From CBDBZL01 sp965213545 (GTDB lineage: Bacteria; Pseudomonadota; Alphaproteobacteria; Sphingomonadales; Sphingomonadaceae): 64,000 nucleotides of DNA. The translations under genes and the position numbers were made by a program. The stretch is taken from assembly GCA_965213545.1 (NCBI GenBank), contig CBDBZL010000001.1, forward strand, positions 496,001 through 560,000, in the 5' to 3' direction. Positions 8,540 to 19,807 of the stretch are shown here, in pieces. Position 1 is the first letter of the stretch. Each line of letters opens with the position of its first letter. The notes under the pieces were generated by a model. The model saw only the letters and a list, made by a program, of their open reading frames with translations. It searched no databases and was not told the origin of the DNA.

Positions 8540-9524
8540 CGGGATCGGACACGGCCACGCCAGTCCCCGCACCCGATAAACTGCACTACACCTATCGCCG
8601 AGCGTTCGAAGCGGGCGGGCATAGCGGCGAGGTGGTGGTGCGCTCGGGGCTCAGCGGCAATCATAGCGAATTGCTGATCGACGGAACGCCGGTCGCGCGC
8701 GACTTCACCCCGGGAATGGGAATCGAGGGAACGCGCAATCATCACCTGGAAGCCACGCTTGCCGACGGTCGCCGGATCGAGGTGGAGGCGGGCTATATCA
8801 ACTGGCTGAATATCGGCATCGCGGTGCGGGTTGGTGGCGAGCTGGTCCACCAAAGTCATCCCGGCCGACCGATCGCCATGCCCGAACGCGCGGCAAAGCT
8901 GATGGCCTCTTCGGGATCGGCCGAGAATTACGATCCGCAGGCCTGGAACCGCAACCGCATCCCGCTGGCGGTGGATATCGGCCTGGGATTGGCCTTCTAC
9001 CTCATCGCCACCTGGACCAACCTTACCACCGCGGCGCTTGCCGGGGCGGCGATCGGCCTCGTGCTCTATGTCGTCCAGCGGGTGACCAAGATTGACCTGC
9101 TCGGCGGGCTGGCAATGTTCGGCATCGTGCTGATGCTGCTTTCGGCGGGGCTGGCGCTCACCTTCGACAGCGACGAGGCGGTCAAGTATCGCACCTTTGC
9201 GCTGGGCGTGGTGACCGGCACGCTGTTCCTTGCCGATGGCGCATTCGGCGGCGAGCGGCTGGGCGCCAGGCTGCCCGCTACCTGCCTTACACCGATATCG
9301 ACATCGGCCGTCTGGCGATCGGCATGGGAATGCTGGGCATGGTCGCGGCATTCGTCAATCTTGCCGTGGCGCAGCTCGCCAGCACACAGGTGTGGCTGTT
9401 CTACACCACCTTTGTCGATTTCATCCTGATTGCCTTCCTGATGCTGGCGGTGCTCAAATATGCGCGCGGCAGTTCCGATCCCGCCAGGCCCATTCGCCGA
9501 CCGGCCGAGCCTCCGACTCCCTAG
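8536..9524 (+). pseudogene. Septation protein A/YciB-like inner-membrane protein, frameshifted
   Basis: Start ATG 8536 overlaps the rlmN stop. The first frame encodes a soluble N-terminal region of about 130 residues and then hydrophobic segments (IGLGLAFYLIATW, LVLYVVQRVTKIDLLGGLAMFGIVLML, FALGVVTGTLFLADGAFGGERLG). At about 9264 the coding potential moves to another frame: adding one base after GGGC restores RQAARYLPYTDIDIGRLAIGMGMLG, then WLFYTTFVDFILIAFLMLAVLKYARG, ending at 9524. Read uncorrected, the first frame ends at 9429 with an aberrant tail. Organisation resembles IspZ/YciB membrane proteins with an extra N-terminal domain. The lesion may be a real pseudogenising mutation or a sequence error. 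Confidence 0.65.
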
Positions 9525-9673
9525 CATCCTGCTTCCGGCAAGCTTCGCCGCCGGGAAAATATGACCGCCATCACCACGCACGGTCATATATCGGACAGAT
9601 CATGCGCTACGAACTGTCATCGGCGCTGGGCTAACGAAGGCCTTTGGCAATCCTGGACTGGGGAATCGGACAA

Positions 9674-12190
9674 ATGAGCGAGAACAGCGTGGTCGTGTAT
9701 TCGGATGGCGATATCGACACCAACGACATGGGCAACCGGTCGCTGAACAGCCTGATCGCGGAACGCTACTCACGGCGCCAATCGGTGAAGAGCGCGCTGG
9801 TCGCCAGTTCCACCGCGTTCCTCGGCACCTCGCTGCTCGCCGCGTGCGGCGATGATGACATGGCCGACCGCGCGGGCAATGTCACCGTGGATGCAGGCGG
9901 TGCGGTCTCCACCAGTTCGGGCCGGCTGGTCAGCATAAATGGCGCCCTTCAGGGCAGCGGCACCGTTGCGGTGACGCAAACGGGCGGACCGGCGGTGACG
10001 CTGGTGGGCGCGAACACCGCGCAGCCCTCCTTCATTGCTCCCTCGGTCGCCAGCGCCACACCGCTGACCTTCCGCCTCACCGCCACCGGCACCAACGGCA
10101 ACCAGACCTTCAGCGATGTGAGCGTGACCGTGAACCCGGCGCAGCTGGGCTTTGCCGCCGTCGCCAAGAACAAGAACGACATCGTCACCGTGCCCGATGG
10201 CTATTCGGTTACCGTGATGACGCGGCTGGGCGACCCCATCGCCGCCGGTGTGTCCGCCTACAGCAACAACGGGACCGACGCCAATTTCGACCAGCGGATC
10301 GGCGACCATGGTGATGCGCTCTATTATTACGGCCTCAATGCATCGGGCGCGCGCGACGACATGAGCAGCACGCGCGGGCTGCTGGTGCAGAACCACGAGA
10401 ACATCACCGGCACCGTGCTCTACATGCACCCCAATGGCCCCACGGTAGTCAACGGCGCGCGTCCGGCGGCCGAGGCGATCAAGGAGATCGAGGCGCACGG
10501 CGTTTCGGTCACCGAATATCGTGATGCCGGCAACCGCAACTGGCAGGTGGTCCAGGCGAGCCCGTTCAACCGCCGCATCACCCCCAACACTCCGGTGGTC
10601 TTCAGGGGACCGGTGCGCGGCAGCGCATCGCTGCGCACCGTGGCCGATCCCACCGGCACCGTGGGCACCGGCACCATCAACAATTGCGCCAATGGTCACG
10701 CGATGTGGGGCACCTACCTCACCTGCGAGGAGAACTGGGCGTTCTATTTCCGCCGCGACAATTCGGGGCCGGGCACCGACAACAACGAGCGTTCGGAGCG
10801 CGAGCTGACCAGCCTGAGGCGCTATGGCGTCAACAGCAATACCGGCAATTACGGCTGGTCCACTGCCGGCACCGACCCCATCTTCCGCCGCTGGGACGCG
10901 CGCGCCACCGGTGCCAGCGCGCTCGATGATTATCGCAACGAGCCGTTCAAGTTCGGCTGGGTGGTCGAGTTCGACCCCTATACCCCGGGCAGCGTTCCCC
11001 GAAAGCGCACCGCGCTCGGCCGGATGGGCCACGAGGGTGCATGGCTGGGCCGCCTGATCCCCGGTCAGAAGGTGGCGGTCTACATGGGCGATGATTCGCG
11101 CGGCGAATATATCTACAAGTTCGTCTCGGATGCCTCATGGGCGGCGGCCGATGCCAATACCGCGGATCGCCTGGCGGTGGGCGACAAGTATCTGGACAGC
11201 GGAACGCTTTATGTCGCGCGCTTCGATGCCGATGGCACCGGGCGCTGGCTACCGCTGGTGTTCGGCCAGGTTCCCAGCCGTCCGGCGGTGGGCAGCACGC
11301 CTGAATACGCGTTCGAGAGCCAGGCGGATGTGCTCATCAACGCCCGCCTCGCCGCCGACGCGGTGGGCGCCACCCCGATGGACCGGCCCGAATGGACCGG
11401 CGTCAATCCGGCGACGGGCGAGATGTATTGCACGCTGACCAACAGCAATGCCACCGCGCGGCCGCTCAACGGCACCAGTGCCTCCAACCCTCGTCACTAC
11501 AATGATCCCAAGCTGCGTGAGGGCTTCGAGGACAGCGACCCCAACGGCACGCGCGCTCAGGTGGGCAACCCCAACGGCCATATCATCCGCCTGCGCGAAG
11601 ATGGCGACAACGCGGCGGCAACCTCGTTCCGCTGGGATATCTTCCTGTTCGGTGCGGATTCGCGTCAGGCGGACCCGGTCAACGTGAACTTGTCGAAACT
11701 GACCCCGGAGAATGATTTCTCCAGCCCCGACGGCCTGTGGTTCTCGCGCCCGACCAACCCTGCCGGCCAAGGTCCGCGCCCGCTCGCCTGGATCCAGACC
11801 GATGACGGCGCCTTCACCGATGTCACCTACAACATGATGCTGGCGGCGCTTCCGGGCCGGGTGGGCGATGGCCGCACCGCCACCATCACCAATACCGGCG
11901 TGGACGGAGCGACCGCGCAGCAGACCACGATAGTCGGCGCGGAGGCTACGCCTGCTACGCTGCGGCGCTTCTTGATCGGACCCAACGAATCGGAGATAAC
12001 CGGCGTTGATTCCACCCCCGATGGACGCACCTTGTTCGTCGGCATCCAGCACCCGGGCGAGGATGTGGCCAGCCCCGATGCACCGACCAGCAACTGGCCG
12101 GCCAACCAGGCAGGCCCCGCCCCCGGCGCCCGGCCGCGCTCGGCGGTGATCGCGGTCACCAAGAATGATGGCGGGGTGATCGGCCTGTAA
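9674..12190 (+). CDS. phoX: PhoX-family alkaline phosphatase (DUF839), Tat-exported lipoprotein
   Basis: 838 aa from ATG 9674 (MSENSVVVYSDGD). The N-terminus carries a twin-arginine motif (SRRQSVKSALV), a hydrophobic stretch and a lipobox (LLAAC), so the folded, metal-loaded enzyme is probably Tat-exported and lipid-anchored. PhoX enzymes are Ca/Fe-dependent phosphomonoesterases used under phosphate limitation. Family signatures are LLVQNHEN, WGTYLTCEENWAFYF, LGRMGHEGAWLGRLIPGQKV, YMGDDSRGEYIYKFV, MDRPEWTGVNPATGEMYCTLTNS and FSSPDGLWFSRP. A Thr/Val-rich segment of roughly 100 residues after the lipobox looks like an added beta domain. A CTGTCAT half-site at 9614-9620 hints at PhoB control but has no good second half. 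Confidence 0.93.
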   Translation: MSENSVVVYSDGDIDTNDMGNRSLNSLIAERYSRRQSVKSALVASSTAFLGTSLLAACGDDDMADRAGNVTVDAGGAVSTSSGRLVSINGALQGSGTVAVTQTGGPAVTLVGANTAQPSFIAPSVASATPLTFRLTATGTNGNQTFSDVSVTVNPAQLGFAAVAKNKNDIVTVPDGYSVTVMTRLGDPIAAGVSAYSNNGTDANFDQRIGDHGDALYYYGLNASGARDDMSSTRGLLVQNHENITGTVLYMHPNGPTVVNGARPAAEAIKEIEAHGVSVTEYRDAGNRNWQVVQASPFNRRITPNTPVVFRGPVRGSASLRTVADPTGTVGTGTINNCANGHAMWGTYLTCEENWAFYFRRDNSGPGTDNNERSERELTSLRRYGVNSNTGNYGWSTAGTDPIFRRWDARATGASALDDYRNEPFKFGWVVEFDPYTPGSVPRKRTALGRMGHEGAWLGRLIPGQKVAVYMGDDSRGEYIYKFVSDASWAAADANTADRLAVGDKYLDSGTLYVARFDADGTGRWLPLVFGQVPSRPAVGSTPEYAFESQADVLINARLAADAVGATPMDRPEWTGVNPATGEMYCTLTNSNATARPLNGTSASNPRHYNDPKLREGFEDSDPNGTRAQVGNPNGHIIRLREDGDNAAATSFRWDIFLFGADSRQADPVNVNLSKLTPENDFSSPDGLWFSRPTNPAGQGPRPLAWIQTDDGAFTDVTYNMMLAALPGRVGDGRTATITNTGVDGATAQQTTIVGAEATPATLRRFLIGPNESEITGVDSTPDGRTLFVGIQHPGEDVASPDAPTSNWPANQAGPAPGARPRSAVIAVTKNDGGVIGL

Positions 12191-12214
12191 AAGGCTGGCT
12201 TCGCTTGCCAAGGA

Positions 12215-12242
12215 AACGGGGCTCGGGCGACCGGGCCCCGTT
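12215..12242 (+). terminator. Inverted repeat downstream of phoX, possible terminator
   Basis: AACGGGGC (12215-12222) pairs perfectly with GCCCCGTT (12235-12242) across a 12-nt loop, 25 bp after the phoX stop. There is no run of T afterwards, so termination would be weak or Rho-assisted. Confidence 0.45.
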
Positions 12243-12332
12243 GCACGTTCGTCACCCGCTCCCTCGCGCAGAGCCGCGCCGGCCCTCCCTCGCCATGGCG
12301 CGGTGGCGGATTAGCCGCTAGTGACCCCGGCG

Positions 12333-14405
12333 ATGGCCCCCCGCGATCACCCGTTCTTCGACATGCATGGCCACGGCTTCGTGCGCGTCGCCACCTCCAC
12401 CCCACACGTGCGCACCGCCGATGTCGCGGGCAATGTCGCCGGGATCATCGCCGAGGCACGCCGGGCGCACGAGCGCCATGTCGACCTGCTGGTCTATCCC
12501 GAATTGTGTATCTCGTCCTACGCGCTCGACGATCTGCACCTGCAGGCCGCGATGCTCGATGCGGTCGAGAACGGGATCGCGCAGATCGCCCAGGCGAGCG
12601 CTGACCTGTCGCCCGTGCTGCTGGTGGGCGCGGCGCTGCGCCGGGGCGGCCGGCTGTATAATTGCGCGCTACCCATCGCCGATGGCCGCGTGCTGGGCGC
12701 GGTGCCCAAGAGCTTCCTGCCCAATTACCGAGAGTTCTACGAGAAGCGCTGGTTTTCGCATGGCCGCGACATCACCCGCGCGGTGATTGGTGTGAATGGC
12801 GAGGAGGTGCCGTTCGGAACCGATCTGCTGTTCGTCTCGACCCGGTTGCCGGGCCTGCGCCTGTTCGTCGAGATCTGCGAGGATTTCTGGGCGCCCGATC
12901 CGCCCTCCACGCGCGGCGCACTGGCCGGCGCCACCATCCTCGCCAATCTGTCCGCCTCCAACATCACCATCGGCAAGTCGGACGAGCGCCACATGCTGTG
13001 CCGCGCCCAGTCCGCGCGCACGGTGGCGGCCTATGTCTACTCCGCCGCCGGGCATGGCGAGAGCACCACCGACCTTGCCTGGGACGGTCAGGGGATGATT
13101 TTCGAGCTTGGCGAATTGCTCGCCGAATCCGAGCGGTTCGTTCGCCAACCCGCCTTGTGCATCGCCGATATCGACACCGACCGCATCCTTGCCGAGCGGA
13201 TGCGGATGCAGACCTTCGCCGATGCCGCCGATGCGGCGGGCCGACCCGAAAACGATTTCCGCATGATCGCCTTCGATCACTCGCCCAAGCGCGGCGATAT
13301 CGGGCTGGTGCGCCCCATCCGCCGCTTCCCCTTCGTCCCCAACCGGCCCGACAAGCTGGATGAGGACTGCTACGAGGCGTTCAACATCCAGGTCGACGGC
13401 CTGATGCGCCGGCTCGAGTTCACCCGCGCCAAGACCATGGTGATCGGCATTTCGGGCGGGCTCGATTCCACCCATGCGGCGATCATCGCCGCCAAAGTTT
13501 GCGACAGGCTCGGCCGGCCCCGCCAGACGATCCGCGGCTATACCATGCCCGGCTTCGGCACGTCGGATCAGACGCGCGCCAATGCCTGGGAATTGATGCG
13601 CGCGCTGGGCATCACCGGCGAAGAGATCGACATCAAACCCGCCGCCCGGCTGATGCTGGAGACGATCGGCCATCCCTTCGCCACCGGTGCGACGGCGGAT
13701 GGCGACGAGGTTCACGATACGACGTTCGAGAACGTCCAGGCGGGGCTCCGCACCGACCACCTGTTCCGTCTGGCGGGTCGGCATGAAGGCCTGGTGATTG
13801 GCACCGGCGATCTGTCGGAGCTGGCGCTGGGCTGGTGCACCTATGGCGTGGGCGACCAGATGAGCCATTACGGCGTCAATGCCGGCGTTCCCAAGACGTT
13901 GATCCAGCACCTGATCCGCTGGGCCACGCGCACCGACCAGTTCGACCCGCCGACCGACGCGGTGCTCGAAGCCATCCTGTCGACCGAAATCAGCCCCGAA
14001 CTGGTCCCGGCGGCGGCGGACGGGACGGCCCAGTCGACCGAAGCGATCATCGGGCCTTACGAGCTCAATGATTTCTTCCTCCATCACATCGTCCGCTTCG
14101 GCCAGCGCCCTTCCAAGGTGGCGTTCCTTGCCTTCCATGCCTGGCATGACGCTGAAACCGGGCAATGGCCGGCGATGTTTCCGCAAGCCCGCAAAAACGA
14201 ATACGAGCTGACCGTCATCCGGCATTGGCTGGAGAAATTCCTCGAGCGCTTCTTCGGTTTCAGCCAGTTCAAGCGCAGCGCGCTGCCCAATGGGCCCAAG
14301 GTTTCGCCGGGCGGCGCGCTCAGCCCCCGAGGCGACTGGCGCGCGCCGAGCGATGCGGTGGCCGATGTGTGGCTGGCCGAACTGCGCGATCGGGTGCCCG
14401 ACTAG
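12333..14405 (+). CDS. nadE: Glutamine-dependent NAD(+) synthetase
   Basis: 690 aa from ATG 12333; an in-frame GTG at 12321 and ATG at 12363 are alternatives. The enzyme amidates deamido-NAD to NAD using glutamine. The N-terminal nitrilase-type glutaminase domain shows the E-K-C triad: E57 (VYPELC), K126 (VPKSFLPNYREFYE) and C182 (VEICEDFW). The C-terminal synthetase domain carries the ATP-binding PP-loop SGGLDSTHA at about residues 374-382, plus GTGDLSELALGW and GDQMSHYGVNAG. Length and domain order fit the long bacterial NadE class that also ends in a conserved FFGFSQFKRSALPNGPKV tail. It appears monocistronic. Confidence 0.95.
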   Translation: MAPRDHPFFDMHGHGFVRVATSTPHVRTADVAGNVAGIIAEARRAHERHVDLLVYPELCISSYALDDLHLQAAMLDAVENGIAQIAQASADLSPVLLVGAALRRGGRLYNCALPIADGRVLGAVPKSFLPNYREFYEKRWFSHGRDITRAVIGVNGEEVPFGTDLLFVSTRLPGLRLFVEICEDFWAPDPPSTRGALAGATILANLSASNITIGKSDERHMLCRAQSARTVAAYVYSAAGHGESTTDLAWDGQGMIFELGELLAESERFVRQPALCIADIDTDRILAERMRMQTFADAADAAGRPENDFRMIAFDHSPKRGDIGLVRPIRRFPFVPNRPDKLDEDCYEAFNIQVDGLMRRLEFTRAKTMVIGISGGLDSTHAAIIAAKVCDRLGRPRQTIRGYTMPGFGTSDQTRANAWELMRALGITGEEIDIKPAARLMLETIGHPFATGATADGDEVHDTTFENVQAGLRTDHLFRLAGRHEGLVIGTGDLSELALGWCTYGVGDQMSHYGVNAGVPKTLIQHLIRWATRTDQFDPPTDAVLEAILSTEISPELVPAAADGTAQSTEAIIGPYELNDFFLHHIVRFGQRPSKVAFLAFHAWHDAETGQWPAMFPQARKNEYELTVIRHWLEKFLERFFGFSQFKRSALPNGPKVSPGGALSPRGDWRAPSDAVADVWLAELRDRVPD

Positions 14406-14479
14406 GAACGCTCGCCACAACCCGGTTCGATAGCAACTGCTTGCCAGCGTCGACCCGTGGCGATCTGCCAAAGATCGGC

Positions 14480-14515
14480 AAAAAAAAGGCGGCGAAGCCC
14501 ATTCGCTCCGCCGCC
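14480..14515 (-). terminator. Rho-independent terminator of the small lipoprotein gene
   Basis: On the minus strand GGCGGCG and CGCCGCC form a perfect 7-bp stem (plus-strand 14509-14515 and 14488-14494) followed by eight T (A tract 14480-14487). It lies 68 bp beyond the stop of the lipoprotein gene at 14583. Confidence 0.88.
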
Positions 14516-14582
14516 CCCTGTCTCACGCGATTGGCGTCTCGTGCAACCGGACCCGGACGAAGCCGGCCGATCACATCGCGAC

Positions 14583-14825
14583 TTATTCCGCGATCACTTC
14601 GTTTCCGTCGACGTCATCGGCCATTTCGCCCATGGCATCGGCGCGTTCGTCGAGCATTTCTTCCTGAACTTCCATGCCGCGCTCATCGGCAAGATCCGCC
14701 TGCTCTTCCATGACGTCCTCGGCGGACTCGAGACGCTGCTCGGCCAGCTCTTCCTCGGCACTGTCGGCACAGGCACTCAGCGAGAGCAGCACAGTGGCAG
14801 CGGCAACGGCGACAATCTTCTTCAT
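14583..14825 (-). CDS. Small acidic lipoprotein of unknown function
   Basis: 80 aa from ATG 14825, with AAGGAG 8 bp upstream. The N-terminus MKKIVAVAAATVLLSLSAC is a classical lipoprotein signal with the lipidated Cys at 19. The mature part of about 60 residues is very acidic and Met/Glu/Ala-rich (for example AEEELAEQRLESAEDVMEEQ) and is probably one or two helices or a coiled coil. It has its own terminator and is divergent from the SDR gene. No function is recognised; an abundant small envelope lipoprotein is the simplest reading. Confidence 0.85.
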   Translation of the reverse strand: MKKIVAVAAATVLLSLSACADSAEEELAEQRLESAEDVMEEQADLADERGMEVQEEMLDERADAMGEMADDVDGNEVIAE

Positions 14826-15013
14826 ATCACACTCCTTGAGGTTGTGCGCCGCAGCCTCTGCCCTAATCTCGCCACAATGGCAAATGCTTTTGCTAACCTA
14901 AGGTAGGCTTGAGCCGGGCAACGCTCCCCGCGCCCCGCCCTGCATCCAAGGTACTTGATACCCGGTCGGCAGAAGTGATGACTTGGCGCAGCGTTTGTGC
15001 AACAATGTTTACA

Positions 15014-15769
15014 ATGACCCGGCCCGCCGTCCTCGTCACCGGCGCCGCGCGCAGGATCGGCGCGGCGATTGCACGCCGGTTCGCTCATGCGGGCTGGCAC
15101 GTGGTGATCCATTGCCGGTTTGCCGACGAAGAAGCCGAAGCGCTGGCCGGCTCGCTGCCATCGGCTGAGACCATCGCCTGCGACTTCGCGGTTCCCGGAG
15201 CCGCGACCGAGATGATCGCGGCGCTGGCCGGGCGGCTCGAGGACTGGCGTTGCCTGATCGCCAATGCCGCGGTGTTCCGGCAGGATCTTCCGCTGGCCTT
15301 CGATCATGGGGTGGCCGCCGAGGCGATGCAGGTCAACGCCATCGCCCAGGCGGAGCTGGCAAGCGCCTATCTGAAGCACGCTCGTGCGCCATCGGGCCGG
15401 CGGCTTCTCGTCCTGACCGATCAGAAGCTCGCCAACCCCAACCCGGATTTCTTCAGCTACACCATGAGCAAGCACGCTGCCGCGGCGATGGTGCCGATGC
15501 TGGCGATGGCGGCCGGGGCGAAGGACCGGGTCCACGCACTGGCCCCCGGCGCCATCCTCGCCAGCCATGACCAGAGCGAGGACGAGGCCGAGCATTCGCA
15601 CAAGCTGAACCTGCTCGGACGGCGCACTTCGCCGGACGAGGTGGCGGCCGCCGCGTTCTTCCTTGCCACCGGTCCGCTGGCGAGCGGGGAGGGCCTGTTC
15701 GTCGACTCAGGTCAGCATCTTTTGTCTCAGGACCGCGATGTCATCTATCTCGCGCGCGACGAGCACTGA
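15014..15769 (+). CDS. SDR-family oxidoreductase, pteridine reductase/FolM-like
   Basis: 251 aa from ATG 15014 (MTRPAVLVTG). The NADP-binding motif is TGAARRIG (9-16) with the TGxxxRxG arginine of the PTR1/FolM group. The catalytic region is LTDQKLANPNPDFFSYTMSKHA, with Y149 and K153 and an Asp in place of the usual Ser, again as in pteridine reductases. These reduce dihydro-biopterin, -monapterin or -folate. The stop abuts the start of the cytochrome b gene (no gap), and a molybdopterin enzyme follows, so a three-gene operon is likely. Whether the reductase serves that enzyme or folate metabolism cannot be told from sequence. Confidence 0.8.
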   Translation: MTRPAVLVTGAARRIGAAIARRFAHAGWHVVIHCRFADEEAEALAGSLPSAETIACDFAVPGAATEMIAALAGRLEDWRCLIANAAVFRQDLPLAFDHGVAAEAMQVNAIAQAELASAYLKHARAPSGRRLLVLTDQKLANPNPDFFSYTMSKHAAAAMVPMLAMAAGAKDRVHALAPGAILASHDQSEDEAEHSHKLNLLGRRTSPDEVAAAAFFLATGPLASGEGLFVDSGQHLLSQDRDVIYLARDEH

Positions 15770-16534
15770 ATGAGCCAACCAGCCCCGACCCGTTCCCATG
15801 TGGACACCGGTCCCCAAGAGACCGCCACGCGCTCGCCGGAACCGCGACCCACCGGGCGCCCTCACAGGCACGCGCTGTCCACCCGCATCTGGCACTGGAC
15901 CAGCGCCGCCTCGCTCATCATCCTGATGATGAGCGGTCTCAACATCTCCAATGCGCATCCGCGGCTGTACTGGGGCGACTGGGGTTTCGCGCCCGAACAG
16001 GCCTGGCTCGAAGTGCCGCGCTTTCCCGGTTGGGCGACCATTCCTTCGCATTACAGCCTCGCCGCCGCGCGCGACTGGCATATCCTATTCGCCTGGGTGC
16101 TGGCACTGGCGCTCACGGGGTTCATGATCGCGGCGCTCATCAACCGCCACTTCCGGCGCGATATCTTCACCCGCAAGGACGAATGGCAGCCACGCAACGT
16201 CTGGGCCGACATCAGACAGCACCTGCGGCTGCGGTTCGATCACGGCTCGGGAAAGTACAATTTCCTTCAGAAGGTGGCCTATGCGCTGGTCATCTTCATC
16301 CTCCTGCCGGTGATGATCTTTACCGGCATGGTGATGAGCCCGGGGATGGAGGCGGCGTGGCCGTTGATGACCGAGCTGTTCGGCGGCCGGCAGAGCGCCC
16401 GCTCAGTGCATTTCATCTGCGCCTTCGCGCTGACCGGTTTTCTTGCGCTGCATGTCACGCTGGTGCTGCTGGCGGGGCCGGGCCGCCAGATGCGCGCGAT
16501 GATCACGGGAGGGCGGCTCGATGAGACGGCGTAG
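15770..16534 (+). CDS. Cytochrome b561/b6-type membrane electron carrier
   Basis: 254 aa, ATG immediately after the SDR stop. After a hydrophilic N-terminus of about 35 residues there are four to five membrane segments, including STRIWHWTSAASLIILMMSG with putative haem ligand H42, DWHILFAWVLALALTGFMIAAL, YALVIFILLPVMIFTGMVMS and VHFICAFALTGFLALHVTLVLL with further candidate His ligands. This is the di-haem cytochrome b family that passes electrons between the quinone pool and a periplasmic oxidoreductase. It overlaps the downstream Mo-enzyme gene by 14 bp, which makes that enzyme the probable partner. Confidence 0.87.
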   Translation: MSQPAPTRSHVDTGPQETATRSPEPRPTGRPHRHALSTRIWHWTSAASLIILMMSGLNISNAHPRLYWGDWGFAPEQAWLEVPRFPGWATIPSHYSLAAARDWHILFAWVLALALTGFMIAALINRHFRRDIFTRKDEWQPRNVWADIRQHLRLRFDHGSGKYNFLQKVAYALVIFILLPVMIFTGMVMSPGMEAAWPLMTELFGGRQSARSVHFICAFALTGFLALHVTLVLLAGPGRQMRAMITGGRLDETA

Positions 16535-17261
16535 CTTGCTTGCAGGCGCGGCAGGGCTCGTCGCGGGCGGCTGTTCGCGGATCGGCGAGAGCGCCCTGTT
16601 CGGCGAGGCGGTGGACGCGGCGCAAGGGCTGCACAAGGCGGCGCACCGCTCGCTCGGCATCGCCCGGCCCGCCCTCGCCCCCGAATATGCCCCGGAGGAA
16701 GTCTCGCCCTTCTTCCGCGGCAATGGCAGCGTCACCGTGGATACCGACCCCTACAGGGCCAGCCTGGCCAACGGCTTTGCCGACTGGCGGTTGACGGTGA
16801 GCGGCCTGGTGGCGCGCCCGCTGTCGCTCTCCATGGCCGATCTGCGCGCCCTGCCCCAGCGCACGCAGGTCACCCGGCATGATTGCGTCGAGGGATGGAG
16901 CGCCATCGGCGGCTGGACCGGTCCGCAGCTCTCGGCGATATTGCAGCTGGCGGGCCTATTGCCGGGCGCGCGCTTCATCGTCTTTCGCTGTGCCGACACG
17001 CTGGCCGGCGCACACTATTATGAAAGCTGCGACCTGGACGACGCCTTTCACCCGCAGACCATCGTCGCGCATCTGCTGAACGGCGAGCCGCTCCCGGCGA
17101 GAAACGGGGCGCCGCTCAGGATGCGGATCGAGCGGCAGCTGGGCTACAAGATGGCCAAGTTCCTGACCGGAATCGAAGTGGTGAGCGATTTTGCGCAGAT
17201 CGCGGGCGGCGCGGGCGGATACTGGGAGGATCGCGGCTATCAATGGTATGCCGGGATCTGA
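16521..17261 (+). CDS. Sulfite oxidase/YedY-like molybdopterin oxidoreductase
   Basis: 246 aa from ATG 16521, overlapping the cytochrome gene by 14 bp. The N-terminus MRRRSLLAGAAGLVAGGC combines an Arg-rich Tat-like motif with a lipobox-like Cys at 18. The sulfite-oxidase fold is shown by the Mo-ligating Cys in TRHDCVEGWSAIGGWTG (C122), then CADTLAGAHYYESCDLDDA, LNGEPLPARNGAPLRMRIERQLGYK and VSDFAQIAGGAGGYWEDRGYQWYAG. Together with the cytochrome b it forms a membrane-attached redox pair like MsrPQ, though its real substrate (sulfite, methionine sulfoxide or other) is not evident. No dimerisation domain is present. Confidence 0.87.
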   Translation: MRRRSLLAGAAGLVAGGCSRIGESALFGEAVDAAQGLHKAAHRSLGIARPALAPEYAPEEVSPFFRGNGSVTVDTDPYRASLANGFADWRLTVSGLVARPLSLSMADLRALPQRTQVTRHDCVEGWSAIGGWTGPQLSAILQLAGLLPGARFIVFRCADTLAGAHYYESCDLDDAFHPQTIVAHLLNGEPLPARNGAPLRMRIERQLGYKMAKFLTGIEVVSDFAQIAGGAGGYWEDRGYQWYAGI

Positions 17262-17500
17262 GCTGGCGGCGCTTCGCCCGACGAACTTTGCCCAAGTCCC
17301 CCGCGATCGAGCGACCAGTCGCGACGGTCCACGGCCCCGATCCGATGGTTCCGATCCAATCGCCTCGATCCGCCGCTCCATGACGGGTTCCCGAGCCGCC
17401 CGCAGGCGCTGACCGGTGCGCCCGATGCGTAGGACCGGGCGTTTCCCTCCGGCTCCAAACAGCGCTACACCGAGCCGAACGCAATCGAGGGAGACCCGCA

Positions 17501-19501
<2,001 letters not shown>

Positions 19502-19807
19502 TTTTCCCGGCGGTGCCGGTTATCGCCCGCAGCCATCAGCGCGCAGCCTTTATCCGCAAAGGCCATCATCGCGATTGTCCGAAGCGGCTGGAGATCGTGG
19601 AACGGGCGAAGCGCATGGCCCCGTTCGGCTTGCCGCCACAGGTCCACTTGGTCGAGGCCAGCCCGGTGCTGCGCGCATGACAGACCGAACGGGCGCCGGA
19701 GCGATCAGAGCGCGGCCGCCGAGCGTGGGTTCCGGCGGGGCTCTACAGGCCAGGCTCGATAAGTCGGGCTTGGGCAAAACGGGTACGCGCAGTCTCCGGC
19801 GGAACCG
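19502..19807. other. Gap without convincing gene
   Basis: Between acs and the convergent membrane-protein gene. A 55-codon frame from GTG 19513 to TGA 19680 (plus) has a protein-like composition (RKGHHRDCPKRLEIVERAKRM) but no ribosome-binding site and no recognised homologue. Other frames look like shadows. No tRNA or terminator was seen. Confidence 0.4.

Noticed and set aside
12669..14471. 600-codon minus-strand frame opposite nadE
   Set aside because: High-GC antisense shadow; nadE carries all catalytic residues on the plus strand.
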